From: Streptomyces sp. NBC_01288
Lineage (GTDB): Bacteria > Actinomycetota > Actinomycetes > Streptomycetales > Streptomycetaceae
Length of the DNA stretch: 64,000 nucleotides
Direction of reading: 5' to 3'
Assembly (NCBI RefSeq): GCF_035982055.1
Contig: NZ_CP108427.1
Location: 7,439,001 to 7,503,000 of the forward strand
Shown: one piece after another, positions 34,862 through 43,591 of the stretch
How the letters are laid out: every line of letters begins with the position of its first letter
Position numbering within the stretch: position 1 is the stretch's first letter
Position numbers and translations under genes: made by a program
Notes under the pieces: model-generated
Databases searched by the model: none
What the model saw: the letters and a program-made list of their open reading frames with translations, nothing else
Told to the model about the DNA's origin: nothing

Positions 34862-35599
34862 ATGAGCGCGACGTTCGGTGGCCGGACCGGTCGGCAGGGC
34901 AAACTCTCCTCGTGGCTGCGCGGACGCCGCCCGCAGGAGGCCCCCGACGACGGCAGCGGACGCGAGGCGCTGCTGCTGGCCGCCGCCGAGGCGGGCCTGC
35001 CGCTCGCCCCCGCCGCGCACCCCGCCCCGGGCTACCGATGTTCGTGCGACCGTGTGGGCTGCCCCACACCGGCCCGCCACCCCGTGTCGTTCGCCTGGCA
35101 GACGCAGTCCACCACCGACCGCGCCCAGATCGAGCGCTGGGCCCGCCACCAGCCGCAGGCCAACTTCATCACCGCGACCGGCATGGTCAACGACGTCCTG
35201 GACGTACCCCTCGAAGCGGGCCACGAGGCACTGGAGCGGCTGCTCGCCGCCGGTGTCGAGGTCGGCCCGGTCGCCGCGAGTGACGACGGACGGCTGCTCT
35301 TCTTCACCCTCACCCGCGGCACCCCCGAGGACGAGGACGAATGGTGGCCCTGTGAACTGGACTGCCACCCCGAGACGATGGACGAACACCCCGGCCTGCG
35401 CTGGCACTGCCGAGGCTCCTACGTCCTGGTCCCCCCGGCCCAACTCCCCGGCGAGAACCAGTCCGTTCACTGGGTACGCGGCCCCGAGCACCCCCTGCCC
35501 GACCCGCTGACCCTCCTCGAAACCCTCACGGACGCCTGCGCCCGCCACGCCGGCGCGGAACCGGACCACGAGAACTCGGCCTGGCCACTGGGCCGTTGA
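34862..35599 (+). CDS. Bifunctional DNA primase/polymerase N-terminal domain protein
   Basis: A 245-residue protein from ATG 34862 (GAGGAG upstream). The core matches the Prim-Pol (archaeo-eukaryotic primase-like) N-terminal family: PAAHPAPGYRCSCDRVGC with paired Cys, TPARHPVSFAWQTQSTT, FITATGMVNDVLDVPLEAG (the catalytic region, where classical members have DxD), and RWHCRGSYVLVPPAQLPG. No helicase or D5 domain follows, so this is a short, stand-alone form common in Streptomyces. It may prime or repair DNA or have lost catalysis; the acidic pair is only partly recognisable. Convergent with the lipoprotein gene. Confidence 0.8.
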   Translation: MSATFGGRTGRQGKLSSWLRGRRPQEAPDDGSGREALLLAAAEAGLPLAPAAHPAPGYRCSCDRVGCPTPARHPVSFAWQTQSTTDRAQIERWARHQPQANFITATGMVNDVLDVPLEAGHEALERLLAAGVEVGPVAASDDGRLLFFTLTRGTPEDEDEWWPCELDCHPETMDEHPGLRWHCRGSYVLVPPAQLPGENQSVHWVRGPEHPLPDPLTLLETLTDACARHAGAEPDHENSAWPLGR

Positions 35600-35609
35600 C
35601 CTTCCGAGG

Positions 35610-36599
35610 TCAGCCGCCCTGTGCCGAGGTCAGCCCCTCGATCCGCCCCAGCACCGACACCTTCCCACCCCGCTTCGGATCCAACGCCACCTGGTTGGAC
35701 ACGAGTTGGAGGGTGAGGGACTGCTCCACCTCACCCGTCGTCAGCGCCTGCACGTCCTTGTTCTGCGTCGGCACCGACGTGCCCTCCGCCGCGGTCTCCT
35801 TCTGGAAGTACCGCGTGGTGAAGAACACGAACGCCCCGCCGTCCGCCGTGCGCAGCGCCAGCGGCGCGTAGTCGCCGTTCGTCAGCGGCTGGTCGAGGAA
35901 CTGGACGGCCAGACCGGGCTTGGTGGCCTTCTCCCGGGACGCACGCCACGCGCTGGTGTGCGTGCCGTCCGCGAAGGCCTTCCCGCCGCTCTTCAGATAC
36001 GTCGCGTAGCTCTGGCTCAACTCGCCGGGCGCGACGGTCAGTTCGGCCGAGTTCGCCGGTACGGCCTCGGCCCAGCCGTCCTTGTCGGTCTTGAACTTCG
36101 GTACGGCGGTGGGCGCGAGCAACGTCAGATACGCCACCTGCCACGGCTCGGACAGGTCGTCGCGCGTGAAGGCCAGCAACCAACGGGCCCCGCCACCCTT
36201 GTTGGCGGCGGCGTCGGCGACGAACCAGCGCGGCCAGCCGGCCTTCTTCGGGATGGTGAACTTCGCGTCCGTCAGCTCCAGCGGCGAGTAATTCGGGTTC
36301 CCGGCCGGGGAGTTGGTGTGCCCCGCCTTCAGTCGCGCCGCGTCGATGTCGCCGAGCGCGCCGGTGACATGAACGGAGTCCAGGGAACTGTCGTACGCCT
36401 TGTCGGCCGCGTTGTACGCGGTCGTGAACTGCTGGAGGGCTGTGGCGGCCTCGGCGCGGGTGGTGGCGGGGAGCACCTCGCGCTCGCCGTGGACCACCAC
36501 GCAACCGCTTGCCGTCAGCGACAAAGCGGTCACCGAGGCCGCTATCAGTACGCGCCGGTCAAGCCTGCGGAGCCTTCGAGGGCTGCGATCCCTGCTCAT
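35610..36599 (-). CDS. Lipoprotein of unknown function at the end of the efe operon
   Basis: A 329-residue protein from ATG 36599, overlapping the end of efeU by 41 bp, so it is almost certainly the last gene of the efe transcript. It has a basic N-terminus (RSPRRLRRLDRR), hydrophobic core (VLIAASVTALSLTAS) and lipobox ASGC. The mature protein (about 300 residues) contains two similar alpha/beta segments, around FTTAYNAADKAYDSSL and YFQKETAAEGTSVP, but no metal or catalytic motif. Its position suggests a partner for iron import or for surface binding, though neither is shown by the sequence. Confidence 0.75.
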   Translation of the reverse strand: MSRDRSPRRLRRLDRRVLIAASVTALSLTASGCVVVHGEREVLPATTRAEAATALQQFTTAYNAADKAYDSSLDSVHVTGALGDIDAARLKAGHTNSPAGNPNYSPLELTDAKFTIPKKAGWPRWFVADAAANKGGGARWLLAFTRDDLSEPWQVAYLTLLAPTAVPKFKTDKDGWAEAVPANSAELTVAPGELSQSYATYLKSGGKAFADGTHTSAWRASREKATKPGLAVQFLDQPLTNGDYAPLALRTADGGAFVFFTTRYFQKETAAEGTSVPTQNKDVQALTTGEVEQSLTLQLVSNQVALDPKRGGKVSVLGRIEGLTSAQGG

Positions 36600-37431
36600 C
36601 AGGTGTCTTCACCTTCCCCTTCCCGGAGGCGAACCCTACCGGGGCGAAGAACAGGGCGAGCGTGGGGACCAGGTACAGCAGCCACACCGTGATCTGTAGG
36701 ACGGTCGGGTCCGGCTGGAAGTTGAAGACACCCTTGAGGAGGGTGCCGTACCAGCTGTCCGGCGGGATCGTGTCGCTGATGTCGAAGGCCAGCTTCGTCA
36801 GCCCCGGGACCCAGTCGGCCTCCTGCAAGTCGTGGAAGCCGTACGCCAGTACACCGGCCGCGACGACGACCAGCATGGCGCCGGTCCAGGTGAAGAACTT
36901 CGCGAGGTTGATCTTCAATGCCCCGCGATAGAACAGCCAGCCCAGCAACACGGCCGTGGCCAGGCCCAGTCCTACGCCGACCAGCGGGCGCGGGGTGCCG
37001 TCGCTCGCGGCGTGCACCGACGCCCACACGAACAGCGCGGTCTCCAGGCCCTCGCGGCCGACGGCGAGGAACGCGGTGGCGACCAGCGCACCCGTGCCCA
37101 TCGCGAGCGCCGCGTCCAACTTGCCGTGCAGTTCGGCCTTCAGGTGCCGGGCGGTGCGCCGCATCCAGAACACCATCCACGTCACCAGACCGACCGCGAG
37201 GATCGACAGCGAACCGCCGAGCGCCTCCTGCGCCTGGAACGTCATCTCCTGCGAGCCGAATTCGAGCGCGCAGCCGAAGCCCATCGCGATGAGCACCGCG
37301 ACGACGATGCCGATCCAGATCGGCCGCAGCGCGTCCCGCCGGTCCGTCTTGACCAGATAGGCGATCAGGATGCAGACGACGAGACTGGCTTCGAGCCCCT
37401 CGCGCAGACCGATCAGATAGTTCGAGAACAC
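36559..37431 (-). CDS. efeU: Iron permease EfeU (FTR1 family)
   Basis: A 290-residue, seven-helix permease from GTG 37431, 3 bp after the efeB stop. Both FTR1 iron-binding motifs are present: LREGLEAS near residue 10 and GREGLETALFV near residue 125. EfeU transports iron that EfeB has oxidised and EfeO has delivered, as in the acid-induced EfeUOB system. The C-terminus is Lys/Gln-rich. It shares the efeO-efeB-efeU transcript, whose promoter region has an iron box. Confidence 0.92.
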   Translation of the reverse strand: MFSNYLIGLREGLEASLVVCILIAYLVKTDRRDALRPIWIGIVVAVLIAMGFGCALEFGSQEMTFQAQEALGGSLSILAVGLVTWMVFWMRRTARHLKAELHGKLDAALAMGTGALVATAFLAVGREGLETALFVWASVHAASDGTPRPLVGVGLGLATAVLLGWLFYRGALKINLAKFFTWTGAMLVVVAAGVLAYGFHDLQEADWVPGLTKLAFDISDTIPPDSWYGTLLKGVFNFQPDPTVLQITVWLLYLVPTLALFFAPVGFASGKGKVKTPDEQGSQPSKAPQA

Positions 37432-37434
37432 GGT

Positions 37435-38721
37435 CTACGACTCCTTCGCGCCCTTGGAGAACAGCGTGCTGCCCCACCAGTCGTCCTTGTCGCGGACGCC
37501 CGGCGGGACGGCGAAGACCGCCGAACCCACATGCTGGATGTACTCGTTGAGCGCGTCGGACGCGGACAGCTTGCGCTGGAGCGGGATGAATCCCTTGCGT
37601 ACGTCACGCTGGTAGGCCAGGAAGAACAGGCCCGCGTCGAGCCGGCCGAGGCCGTCGGTGCCGTCGGTGAAGGAGTAGCCCCGGCGCAGGATGGTGACCC
37701 CGCTGTTGGAGTCGGGGTGCGCGAGCCGGACGTGCGCGTCGGGCTTCATCGCCTTCAGGAACGGCGGGTCGTGCTCCTTCGCCTTGCCGACCGCCGCGCC
37801 CTCGCCCTTGTCCCGCCCGAAGACGTCCTCCTGCTCCTGGAGCGAGGTCCGGTCCCAGGTCTCGATGTTCATCCGGATCCGCCGAGCGACGAGATACGAA
37901 CCCCCGGTCATCCAGGCCGAGTTGGTGGCGTTATCTCCCTCGCCGACCCACACGAACTTCTTCAGCCGGTCCGTCTCCGTCCCCGCGATGTTGCGGGTGC
38001 CGTCCTTGAACCCCATGAGATTGCGCGGGGTTTGGGCACCAGGGGTCGTCGACGAGGTCTTCCCGAAGCCGAGTTGGGACCAGCGGATGGCGACCTTTCC
38101 GAACCCGATCCGGGCCAGGTTGCGGATCGCGTGCACGGCGACCTGCGGATCGTCCGCACAGGCCTGCACACAAAGGTCCCCGCCCGTACGGGACTTGTCG
38201 AAGTTCTCGCCGGGGAACTGCGGCAGATCGACCAGGGCATCGGGACGACTGCCGCTCAGCCCGAAGTGGTCGAAGAACCCTGGCCCGAAGCCGATCGTCA
38301 GCGTCAGCCGCGAGGGTTTCAGCCCCAGCGCCTCACCGGTGTCGTCCGGCGGCGCCTCGGCGAGCCCGCCGTAGGCCCCGTCGCCGACCGCGTGCCCACC
38401 GGTCATCCGCCGCGCGGCGGCCGTCCAGTCCTTCAACAGCTGCACGAACTCGGCGCGGTCGTCCGTCTTCACGTCGAACGCGGCGAAGTGCAGCCGGTCC
38501 TGCACGGGCGTGGCGATACCGGCCTGGTTGGCGCCGTGGAAGGCGACCGCGGCACCGGTGTCGGCACCGGCCGGATCGACATCGTCGCCGACACGGGTCA
38601 TCGCGACCGCGCCACCGGCCGCGACGGCACCGAGCGCGAGCCCGGCACCGCCCCAGCCGATGAGCGAACGGCGGGACGGCGAACCGCTCTCCTGGACTTC
38701 GCTCTCCTGAACGTCGGTCAT
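37435..38721 (-). CDS. efeB: Tat-exported dye-decolorising peroxidase / deferrochelatase EfeB
   Basis: A 428-residue protein from ATG 38721. A twin-Arg signal (PSRRSLIGWGGAGLALGAV) directs folded, heme-loaded export. The DyP motif GxxDG is GFKDGT, and the proximal heme His is in DAHVRLAHP. The DyP-fold strands LTLTIGFGPGFFDHFG and ARRIRMNIETWDRTSL are clear. EfeB oxidises ferrous iron or frees iron from heme with peroxide in the extracytoplasmic space. It lies 7 bp after efeO, and its stop is 3 bp from the efeU GTG, a tight operon. Confidence 0.93.
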   Translation of the reverse strand: MTDVQESEVQESGSPSRRSLIGWGGAGLALGAVAAGGAVAMTRVGDDVDPAGADTGAAVAFHGANQAGIATPVQDRLHFAAFDVKTDDRAEFVQLLKDWTAAARRMTGGHAVGDGAYGGLAEAPPDDTGEALGLKPSRLTLTIGFGPGFFDHFGLSGSRPDALVDLPQFPGENFDKSRTGGDLCVQACADDPQVAVHAIRNLARIGFGKVAIRWSQLGFGKTSSTTPGAQTPRNLMGFKDGTRNIAGTETDRLKKFVWVGEGDNATNSAWMTGGSYLVARRIRMNIETWDRTSLQEQEDVFGRDKGEGAAVGKAKEHDPPFLKAMKPDAHVRLAHPDSNSGVTILRRGYSFTDGTDGLGRLDAGLFFLAYQRDVRKGFIPLQRKLSASDALNEYIQHVGSAVFAVPPGVRDKDDWWGSTLFSKGAKES

Positions 38722-38728
38722 CTCAGGC

Positions 38729-39865
38729 CTACTTCACGACGGCGGCGGCGAGCTTCGACAGCGGCTCCGCGAGCGCGTTGACCGCGTCCGACAGCTCCTT
38801 GCGCTGGTCCTTGGTGACCTTGTCGTACGACACGAAGCCGTCGGAGGTCGTGGTCGAGCGGTACTTGTCGAGCAGCGTGTTGAGCGCGGCGAACTGCTTG
38901 TCCAACTCGGTGGTGAGGGCCGCGTCGTTCTTCTGGGCGACCGGCTTCAGCAGCTCGTACGCCTTCTGGGCGCCGTCGACGTTGGCCTTGAAGTCGCTCA
39001 GGTCGGTGTGCGAGTAGCGGTCCTCCTCGCCGGTGATCTTGCCGGTGGCGACCTCGTCGAGGAGTTCCTTGGCGCCGTTTGCCATGGAGGTCGGGGTGAT
39101 CTCGGCCTTGCCGACGCGCTTCTGCCAGTCCTTCAGATCGGTGACCAACTCGGCGGCGAGGACCTTCTGTTCGGCGCCGATCTTCTTGTCCTGCCACAGC
39201 GCCTTCTCCAGCGCGTGCCAGCCGGTCCACTTCTGGCCCTTCTCCAGGCCGTCGGCGCGGGTGTCGGTCTTGGGGTCGATGTCCCCGAACGACTCGGCGA
39301 TCGGCTCGGTGGCCTCCCAGCCGACGCGCGAGGGGGCGTAGGCGTTCTTGGCGGCGGTGAGGTCGCCCGCCTTGATGGCGTTCGCGAACGTCTCCACCTT
39401 CGGGATCGTCGCGTCGGCCTGCTCCTGCGCGTACTCGCGGTAGGCGGCGACGGCCGCGTCCAGCTTCGGGTCACGCTTGGCGACGCTGCCCCCGGTGACG
39501 GTCAACTTCTGCCGCACACCGTGCCCCTTCATCCCAGGCCGGCAGGCGATCTCGTAGGACCCAGCCTTCACTTCAGCGGTGAGCGTGTACTTGGTCCCCG
39601 GCCCGATGTTCTCCTTCTCGGAGACGATCCGGTCGTCCGGGAAGAGGATCTCGACCTCGGTCGCCTTCGAGCCGGTGTTCTCGATCTTCAGCGTGACCTG
39701 ACCGGCCGGGATCGACTTGCTGGAGGTCGTGCACTTGGAGTCGGCCGCGGTCACCTGGATCGCGTCGCCGTCCTTGGCGTCACTCTTCGCGGTGCACGCC
39801 GTGACGGCGGTCAGTGCGGCCGCGGCGGCGACGGCGGTGGCGACGGGAAGTCGGACGGCACGCAT
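38729..39865 (-). CDS. efeO: Iron-binding lipoprotein EfeO (cupredoxin plus M75 domains)
   Basis: A 378-residue protein from ATG 39865 with lipobox VTAC. The N-terminal cupredoxin-like domain (about 35-125) spans KIENTGSKATEVEILFP and YEIACRPGMKGHGVRQKL. The M75 (imelysin-like) domain follows, with metal motif HxxE as GWHALEKALW. EfeO captures ferric iron outside the membrane and hands it to EfeU. It is the first gene of the operon; an iron-box cluster lies about 50 bp upstream. Confidence 0.93.
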   Translation of the reverse strand: MRAVRLPVATAVAAAAALTAVTACTAKSDAKDGDAIQVTAADSKCTTSSKSIPAGQVTLKIENTGSKATEVEILFPDDRIVSEKENIGPGTKYTLTAEVKAGSYEIACRPGMKGHGVRQKLTVTGGSVAKRDPKLDAAVAAYREYAQEQADATIPKVETFANAIKAGDLTAAKNAYAPSRVGWEATEPIAESFGDIDPKTDTRADGLEKGQKWTGWHALEKALWQDKKIGAEQKVLAAELVTDLKDWQKRVGKAEITPTSMANGAKELLDEVATGKITGEEDRYSHTDLSDFKANVDGAQKAYELLKPVAQKNDAALTTELDKQFAALNTLLDKYRSTTTSDGFVSYDKVTKDQRKELSDAVNALAEPLSKLAAAVVK

Positions 39866-39910
39866 GCAGGCTCCAAGCGGGAGTGTGTGACGAGGCAGTG
39901 TGGTGAGGCT

Positions 39911-39938
39911 GCCCTAACTTACCTGAGGCTTACCTCAG
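39911..39938 (-). promoter_or_regulatory. Iron-box cluster (DmdR/IdeR-type half sites) upstream of efeO
   Basis: Reading the minus strand, TGAGGTAAG (39937-39929), CAGGTAAGT (39924-39916) and TTAGGGCAG follow one another, each close to the TTAGGTTAG half-site of DtxR-family sites. Repression by DmdR1 or IdeR with iron is expected. Confidence 0.65.
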
Positions 39939-40039
39939 TCATACCCGTCCCGTCCGGTATTCACTGCCCACAGAAAAATCACAGACACGGCTTGATCTCG
40001 GCGGCGGAAAACGAACGGCAAGGGACGGTCAAGGGCAGG

Positions 40040-40858
40040 TCAAGCAGGGCGTCTCGGCGTCACCACGACCGCCCCCGTGCGCGGATGCGGAAACACCTCA
40101 ACTGCCTGGTCGTAGACGTCCGACAACAACTCCTCGGTGAATACGACCCCCGGTGGACCGTCGGCGGCGACACGACCGGCGCGCAGAATCGCGACCCGGT
40201 GCGCGTAGGCGGCGGCCAGCGCGAGATCGTGCAGCACCACGACCACCGCGTCCCCCGCGCGCGCCCTTTCCCGGCACAGCCGCAGGACCAGTTCCTGATG
40301 CCGCAGATCGAGCGCGGCGGTCGGCTCGTCGAGCAACAGCAGCGGCGCCCGCTGGGCCAGCACCCGCGCGAGCGCGACCCGGGCCCGCTCCCCACCACTG
40401 AGCGCCGAGAACGGCCGCAGCGCGAAGCCCGTCACCTCCGCCCGCGCCATCGCCTCCGCTACGGCGACCTCGTCCTCGGCGGGACTGGTGGCGTGCGGCG
40501 CCCGCCCCATCCGTACGACGTCCTCGACCGTGAACGGAAAGGAGAGCGCGGCCGATTGGGGAAGCACGGCACGCCGCAGGGCGAGTTCGGGGGCGGACCA
40601 CTCGGCGGCGGGCCGACCGTAGATCCGGACAACTCCGGCGGCGGGCGGCAGATCTGCGGCGAGTGCGCCCAACAAGGTTGATTTCCCCGCCCCGTTGGGC
40701 CCGACAAGCGCGAGCACCTCACCGGCACGGACGGGCACGGAGACACCGTGAAGGACGACACGCCCGCCGAGCTGGACGCGAAGGTCCACGGCCTCGGCGA
40801 GGACGTCTCCCGGTTCGGCGGGGGCGGGGGGCGCGGGGCGGCTACGGAGGAGTCTCAT
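40040..40858 (-). CDS. hmuV: Heme ABC transporter ATP-binding protein HmuV
   Basis: A 272-residue ATPase from ATG 40858, preceded by AAGGAG. The open frame continues another 465 bp into repetitive DNA, but the Shine-Dalgarno fixes this start. Walker A is GPNGAGKST (about 50-58), signature LSGGERARV, Walker B LLLLDEP, H-loop VLHD. SAALSFPFTVEDVVRMGRAP is typical of HmuV, which energises heme import with HmuU. It is separated from hmuU by an unusual 523-bp repetitive gap. Confidence 0.9.
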   Translation of the reverse strand: MRLLRSRPAPPAPAEPGDVLAEAVDLRVQLGGRVVLHGVSVPVRAGEVLALVGPNGAGKSTLLGALAADLPPAAGVVRIYGRPAAEWSAPELALRRAVLPQSAALSFPFTVEDVVRMGRAPHATSPAEDEVAVAEAMARAEVTGFALRPFSALSGGERARVALARVLAQRAPLLLLDEPTAALDLRHQELVLRLCRERARAGDAVVVVLHDLALAAAYAHRVAILRAGRVAADGPPGVVFTEELLSDVYDQAVEVFPHPRTGAVVVTPRRPA

Positions 40859-40982
40859 GCGCGGGCTCCTTGCGGGGGAGGGGGCGAGGGTTGTTCGGCA
40901 CCGCCGGGATGGTTCGCGGGGGCTGAACGCCGTTGCGGCGGAGAAGAGTTGGCGGGTGGGGAGAGGCGGCGGGCGGGGGAGA

Positions 40983-41020
40983 GGGGTCGGAGGTGGAACG
41001 GGGTCGGAGGTGGAACGGGG
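40983..41020. repeat. Two 18-bp repeats preceding the 70-bp array
   Basis: The unit GGGGTCGGAGGTGGAACG occurs twice in tandem at about 40983-41018, directly before the 70-bp array and of the same purine-rich character. Confidence 0.6.
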
Positions 41021-41204
41021 TGGTGGAGGAGAGTCGGCGCGCGGTGGAGAAGGGGCGGGGGAGGAGAAGGGGCGGGCGGCGGAGAAGGGGTGGTGAAGGA
41101 GAGTCGGCGCGCGGTGGAGAAGGGGCGGGGGAGGAGAAGGGGCGGGCGGCGGAGAAGGGGTGGTGGAGGAGAGTTGGCGGGCGGTGGAGAAGGGGCGGAG
41201 GCGG
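41021..41204. repeat. 70-bp purine-rich tandem repeat in the hmuU-hmuV gap
   Basis: A 70-bp unit starting TGGTGGAGGAGAGTCGGCGC is at 41021-41090, again at 41091-41160 with one difference (G to A), and a partial, diverged third copy covers 41161-41204. The plus strand is almost all G and A, so the hmu mRNA is C/U-rich here. Confidence 0.9.
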
Positions 41205-41250
41205 TACGGGGCGGCGGACAAAGGCACGGCGTACTTGATCCGCCGGGCAA

Positions 41251-41313
41251 CCTGAGCGCCCCTTTTAGGGGCGCGGGGAACTGCGCGACCAGCCCCCCAC
41301 GGCCCGCAGCCCC
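41251..41313. repeat. Dispersed Streptomyces repeat with GCGCCCC/GGGGCGC hairpin
   Basis: GCGCCCCTTTTAGGGGCGC (41256-41274) followed by GGGGAACTGCGCGACCAGCC is an element I recall as recurring between streptomycete genes. Here it sits inside the hmu operon gap, next to the 70-bp array. Confidence 0.75.
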
Positions 41314-41381
41314 CAACCCACATCCAGTGGCACCCTCGGCGGGGAAGCGGTGGATGGTTCCCGGCAACCTCTGGACCTGGT

Positions 41382-42467
41382 TCATGCCCAACCCCCTTGC
41401 CTGCGCCGCGTCCTCCGCAGCAACCAGAAGAAGAACGGGCTCCCGAGCAACGCCGTCAGAACGCCGAGCGGCAGTTCCGCAGGGGCCGCGACCGTGCGGG
41501 CGGTGAGATCCGCGCCCAACAGCACCAGCGCGCCGAGAAGCGCGCTCGCCGGGATCAGGAAGCGATGGCCGGGCCCCGCCGCCATACGGAGGAGATGGGG
41601 GACGACAAGCCCCACGAAGCTGATGATCCCGGAGACGCTGACCGCCGCCGCCGTGAGCAGCGCGATGACCAGCACCAGGACGATCCGGAGCCGCTCGACG
41701 TCAACTCCCAAGTGCCGGGCGGGTCGTTCACCGAGGGCGAGGAGGTCCAGGCGGCCGGCGTGCAGCGGCGCGAGGGTCAGGCCGATCACCGCGCAGGGAA
41801 GGACCGCGAGGACCTTCGGCCAGGTCGCCTGGGAGAGCGAACCGAGCTGCCAGAAGGTGATCTGGTTGACGGCCGCCGTGTCCGCGAAGAACAGGAACAG
41901 CCCGATCAGCGCCCCCGCGAACGCGTTCAGCGCGATGCCGGTGAGGATCAGCGTCACGACCTCCGTACGGCCGCCGGAGCGCGACATCGCGTAGACCAGC
42001 AGAACCGTGGCGAGCCCGGAGACGAACGCCACCGCCGACACCGTCCACGTCCCGAGGAAGTCGAGCCCGAACGCGATCACCGCGACCGCGCCCACCGCGG
42101 CCCCCGAGGACACCCCGATGACCCCCGGCTCCGCGAGCGGATTCCCGAACACGCCCTGCATCAACGCCCCCGCGCACCCCAGCGACGCGCCGACAAGCAG
42201 CGCGAGCACGATCCGCGGGAACCGCACGTTCCACAGCACCGACTCCGGCACGCGGTCCAACGCCCCGCCCCCGAGCCCGAGTCGGTGCTGCACCGAGGCC
42301 AACACATCCCCGGTCGGGATCGGATACGCGCCCAGCCCCGCGGCCACCGGCACCAGGACGAGAAGGGCGATCACCAGCCCGAGGGTGAGCATCCAGCCCC
42401 TACCGCGCCGTCTTCGCGGGGGAGTTGAGGTGACGGTCGCCTCAACCCCCTTGTCCAGTACGGTCAT
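41382..42467 (-). CDS. hmuU: Heme ABC transporter permease HmuU (FecCD family)
   Basis: A 361-residue permease of about ten helices; its start overlaps the hmuT stop by 4 bp. FecCD family motifs are visible: RFPRIVLALLVGASLGCAGALMQGVFGNPLAEPGVIGVSSGAAVGA near residues 80-130, EVVTLILTGIALNAFAGAL, and the coupling-loop region GERPARHLGVDVERLR followed by FVGLVVPHLLRMAAGPGHR. It forms the transmembrane channel for heme delivered by HmuT and driven by HmuV. Confidence 0.93.
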   Translation of the reverse strand: MTVLDKGVEATVTSTPPRRRRGRGWMLTLGLVIALLVLVPVAAGLGAYPIPTGDVLASVQHRLGLGGGALDRVPESVLWNVRFPRIVLALLVGASLGCAGALMQGVFGNPLAEPGVIGVSSGAAVGAVAVIAFGLDFLGTWTVSAVAFVSGLATVLLVYAMSRSGGRTEVVTLILTGIALNAFAGALIGLFLFFADTAAVNQITFWQLGSLSQATWPKVLAVLPCAVIGLTLAPLHAGRLDLLALGERPARHLGVDVERLRIVLVLVIALLTAAAVSVSGIISFVGLVVPHLLRMAAGPGHRFLIPASALLGALVLLGADLTARTVAAPAELPLGVLTALLGSPFFFWLLRRTRRRQGGWA

Positions 42468-43492
42468 TCGGCCCCGACTCCGTACAACTGGTCCACCAGC
42501 GACTTGAGTACCTGGTCGGTGCGCGGCCCGTAGTTGAGGAGCACCCCGTCCTCGATCGACACGACGCGCCGGTTCATCCCGGCCGGGGTCTGCGCGACAC
42601 CGGGGATCTTCACCAGCCCGTCGACGCCGCCGACCGACTCAAGTCCCTTGGTCATGACGAGAATCGCGTCGGGCGCGGCCTGCGCGAGCGCCTCGGTGGT
42701 GATGGCGGTGAAGTCCTTCTTCAGGCCCGACTCCGCACCCGCGTCGACCGCCCCGGCCGCCTCCAGGAGCGAGGTCGCACCCGACCCCTTCCCCCCGATG
42801 AGATACACGGACGCGGACCCGCGCAGATACAGGAACGCGACCCGAGGCTTCTCCTTGTGCTGGGGAATCGCCTTACGGACAGCGGCGATTCGCTCCTCCG
42901 AACGCTTGGTCAGCTCCTTGCCCGCGCCCGGTACGCCGAGCGCGTCGGCCACGGCCTGGATACGCGGGCCCACATCCGCCAGCCCCTTCGCCGGGTCGAC
43001 GACCAGGACCGGGATGCCGGCGGCGCGGATCTGCCCCATGGCCTCGGACGGTCCGGTGGTCGTCTCGGCGAGGACGAGGTCGGGCCTGAGGGACAGCACG
43101 CTCTCCGCCGAGACGTCGTGGTTGCGGGTCACCAGGGGGAGTTTCGCGGCCTGTTGGAAGGTCGCGGTGATGTCCCGGGCCACGACCCGGTCACCGAGCC
43201 CGAGCGTGAACACGATCTCGCTGAGGCTGCCGGAGAGCGGGACGATGCGGCGCGCGTTCTCGACGGTGACCTTCTTGCCGTCGGCGGAGCCTACGGTGAC
43301 CGGGAGTTGGGGGACCGGGGTGTCGGTGAGCGGCTCCACGCGGTTGGCCGGGGCGGTGGCCTTCGAGGTTGCCGTGGCAGCCGGTGTGCCGGTGCCCCCG
43401 CATCCGGTGAGCGTGAGCGCGAGCACGGACAACAGTGCTCCCGCCAGTCGTGTGCGCAAGCGTGGCACGGTCCCGTCCGTCTCTCTCGGCAT
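42464..43492 (-). CDS. hmuT: Heme-binding substrate-binding lipoprotein HmuT
   Basis: ATG 43492 (GAGAG upstream) is preferred over GTG 43513, giving 342 residues. Lipobox LTGC lies near residue 32, followed by a Thr/Ala-rich linker. The two-lobed cluster A-II binding-protein fold is shown by RRIVPLSGSLSEIVFTLGLGDRVVARD, VLSLRPDLVLAETTTGPS, and a long connecting helix. It captures heme from HtaA/HtaB at the cell surface. The gene is divergent from htaA across a strong iron box. Confidence 0.9.
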   Translation of the reverse strand: MPRETDGTVPRLRTRLAGALLSVLALTLTGCGGTGTPAATATSKATAPANRVEPLTDTPVPQLPVTVGSADGKKVTVENARRIVPLSGSLSEIVFTLGLGDRVVARDITATFQQAAKLPLVTRNHDVSAESVLSLRPDLVLAETTTGPSEAMGQIRAAGIPVLVVDPAKGLADVGPRIQAVADALGVPGAGKELTKRSEERIAAVRKAIPQHKEKPRVAFLYLRGSASVYLIGGKGSGATSLLEAAGAVDAGAESGLKKDFTAITTEALAQAAPDAILVMTKGLESVGGVDGLVKIPGVAQTPAGMNRRVVSIEDGVLLNYGPRTDQVLKSLVDQLYGVGAE

Positions 43493-43535
43493 CTCTCGAT
43501 ATCTCTCGGGCACTGTCGTTTCAGGTGAGGAAAGC

Positions 43536-43554
43536 TTAGGTTAGCCTTACCTTT
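43536..43554. promoter_or_regulatory. Iron box (DmdR/IdeR-type) between hmuT and htaA
   Basis: TTAGGTTAGCCTTACCTTT matches the DtxR-family consensus TTAGGTTAGSCTAACCTAA at nearly every position in its first 17 bases. It lies 44 bp before the hmuT start and 38 bp before the htaA start, so it can serve both divergent promoters. Confidence 0.88.
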
Positions 43555-43591
43555 GTTCGCTACCGGCAGTCGTCATCCGGAGGACCCACCC

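Noticed and set aside
41021..41204. CRISPR-like reading of the 70-bp array, or of the 103-bp array
   Set aside because: Units are directly adjacent without unique spacers, and no cas genes are near.
40859..41323. N-terminal extension of hmuV through the 70-bp array
   Set aside because: The frame stays open but encodes Pro/Ser/Arg repeats; AAGGAG before ATG 40858 fixes the true start.
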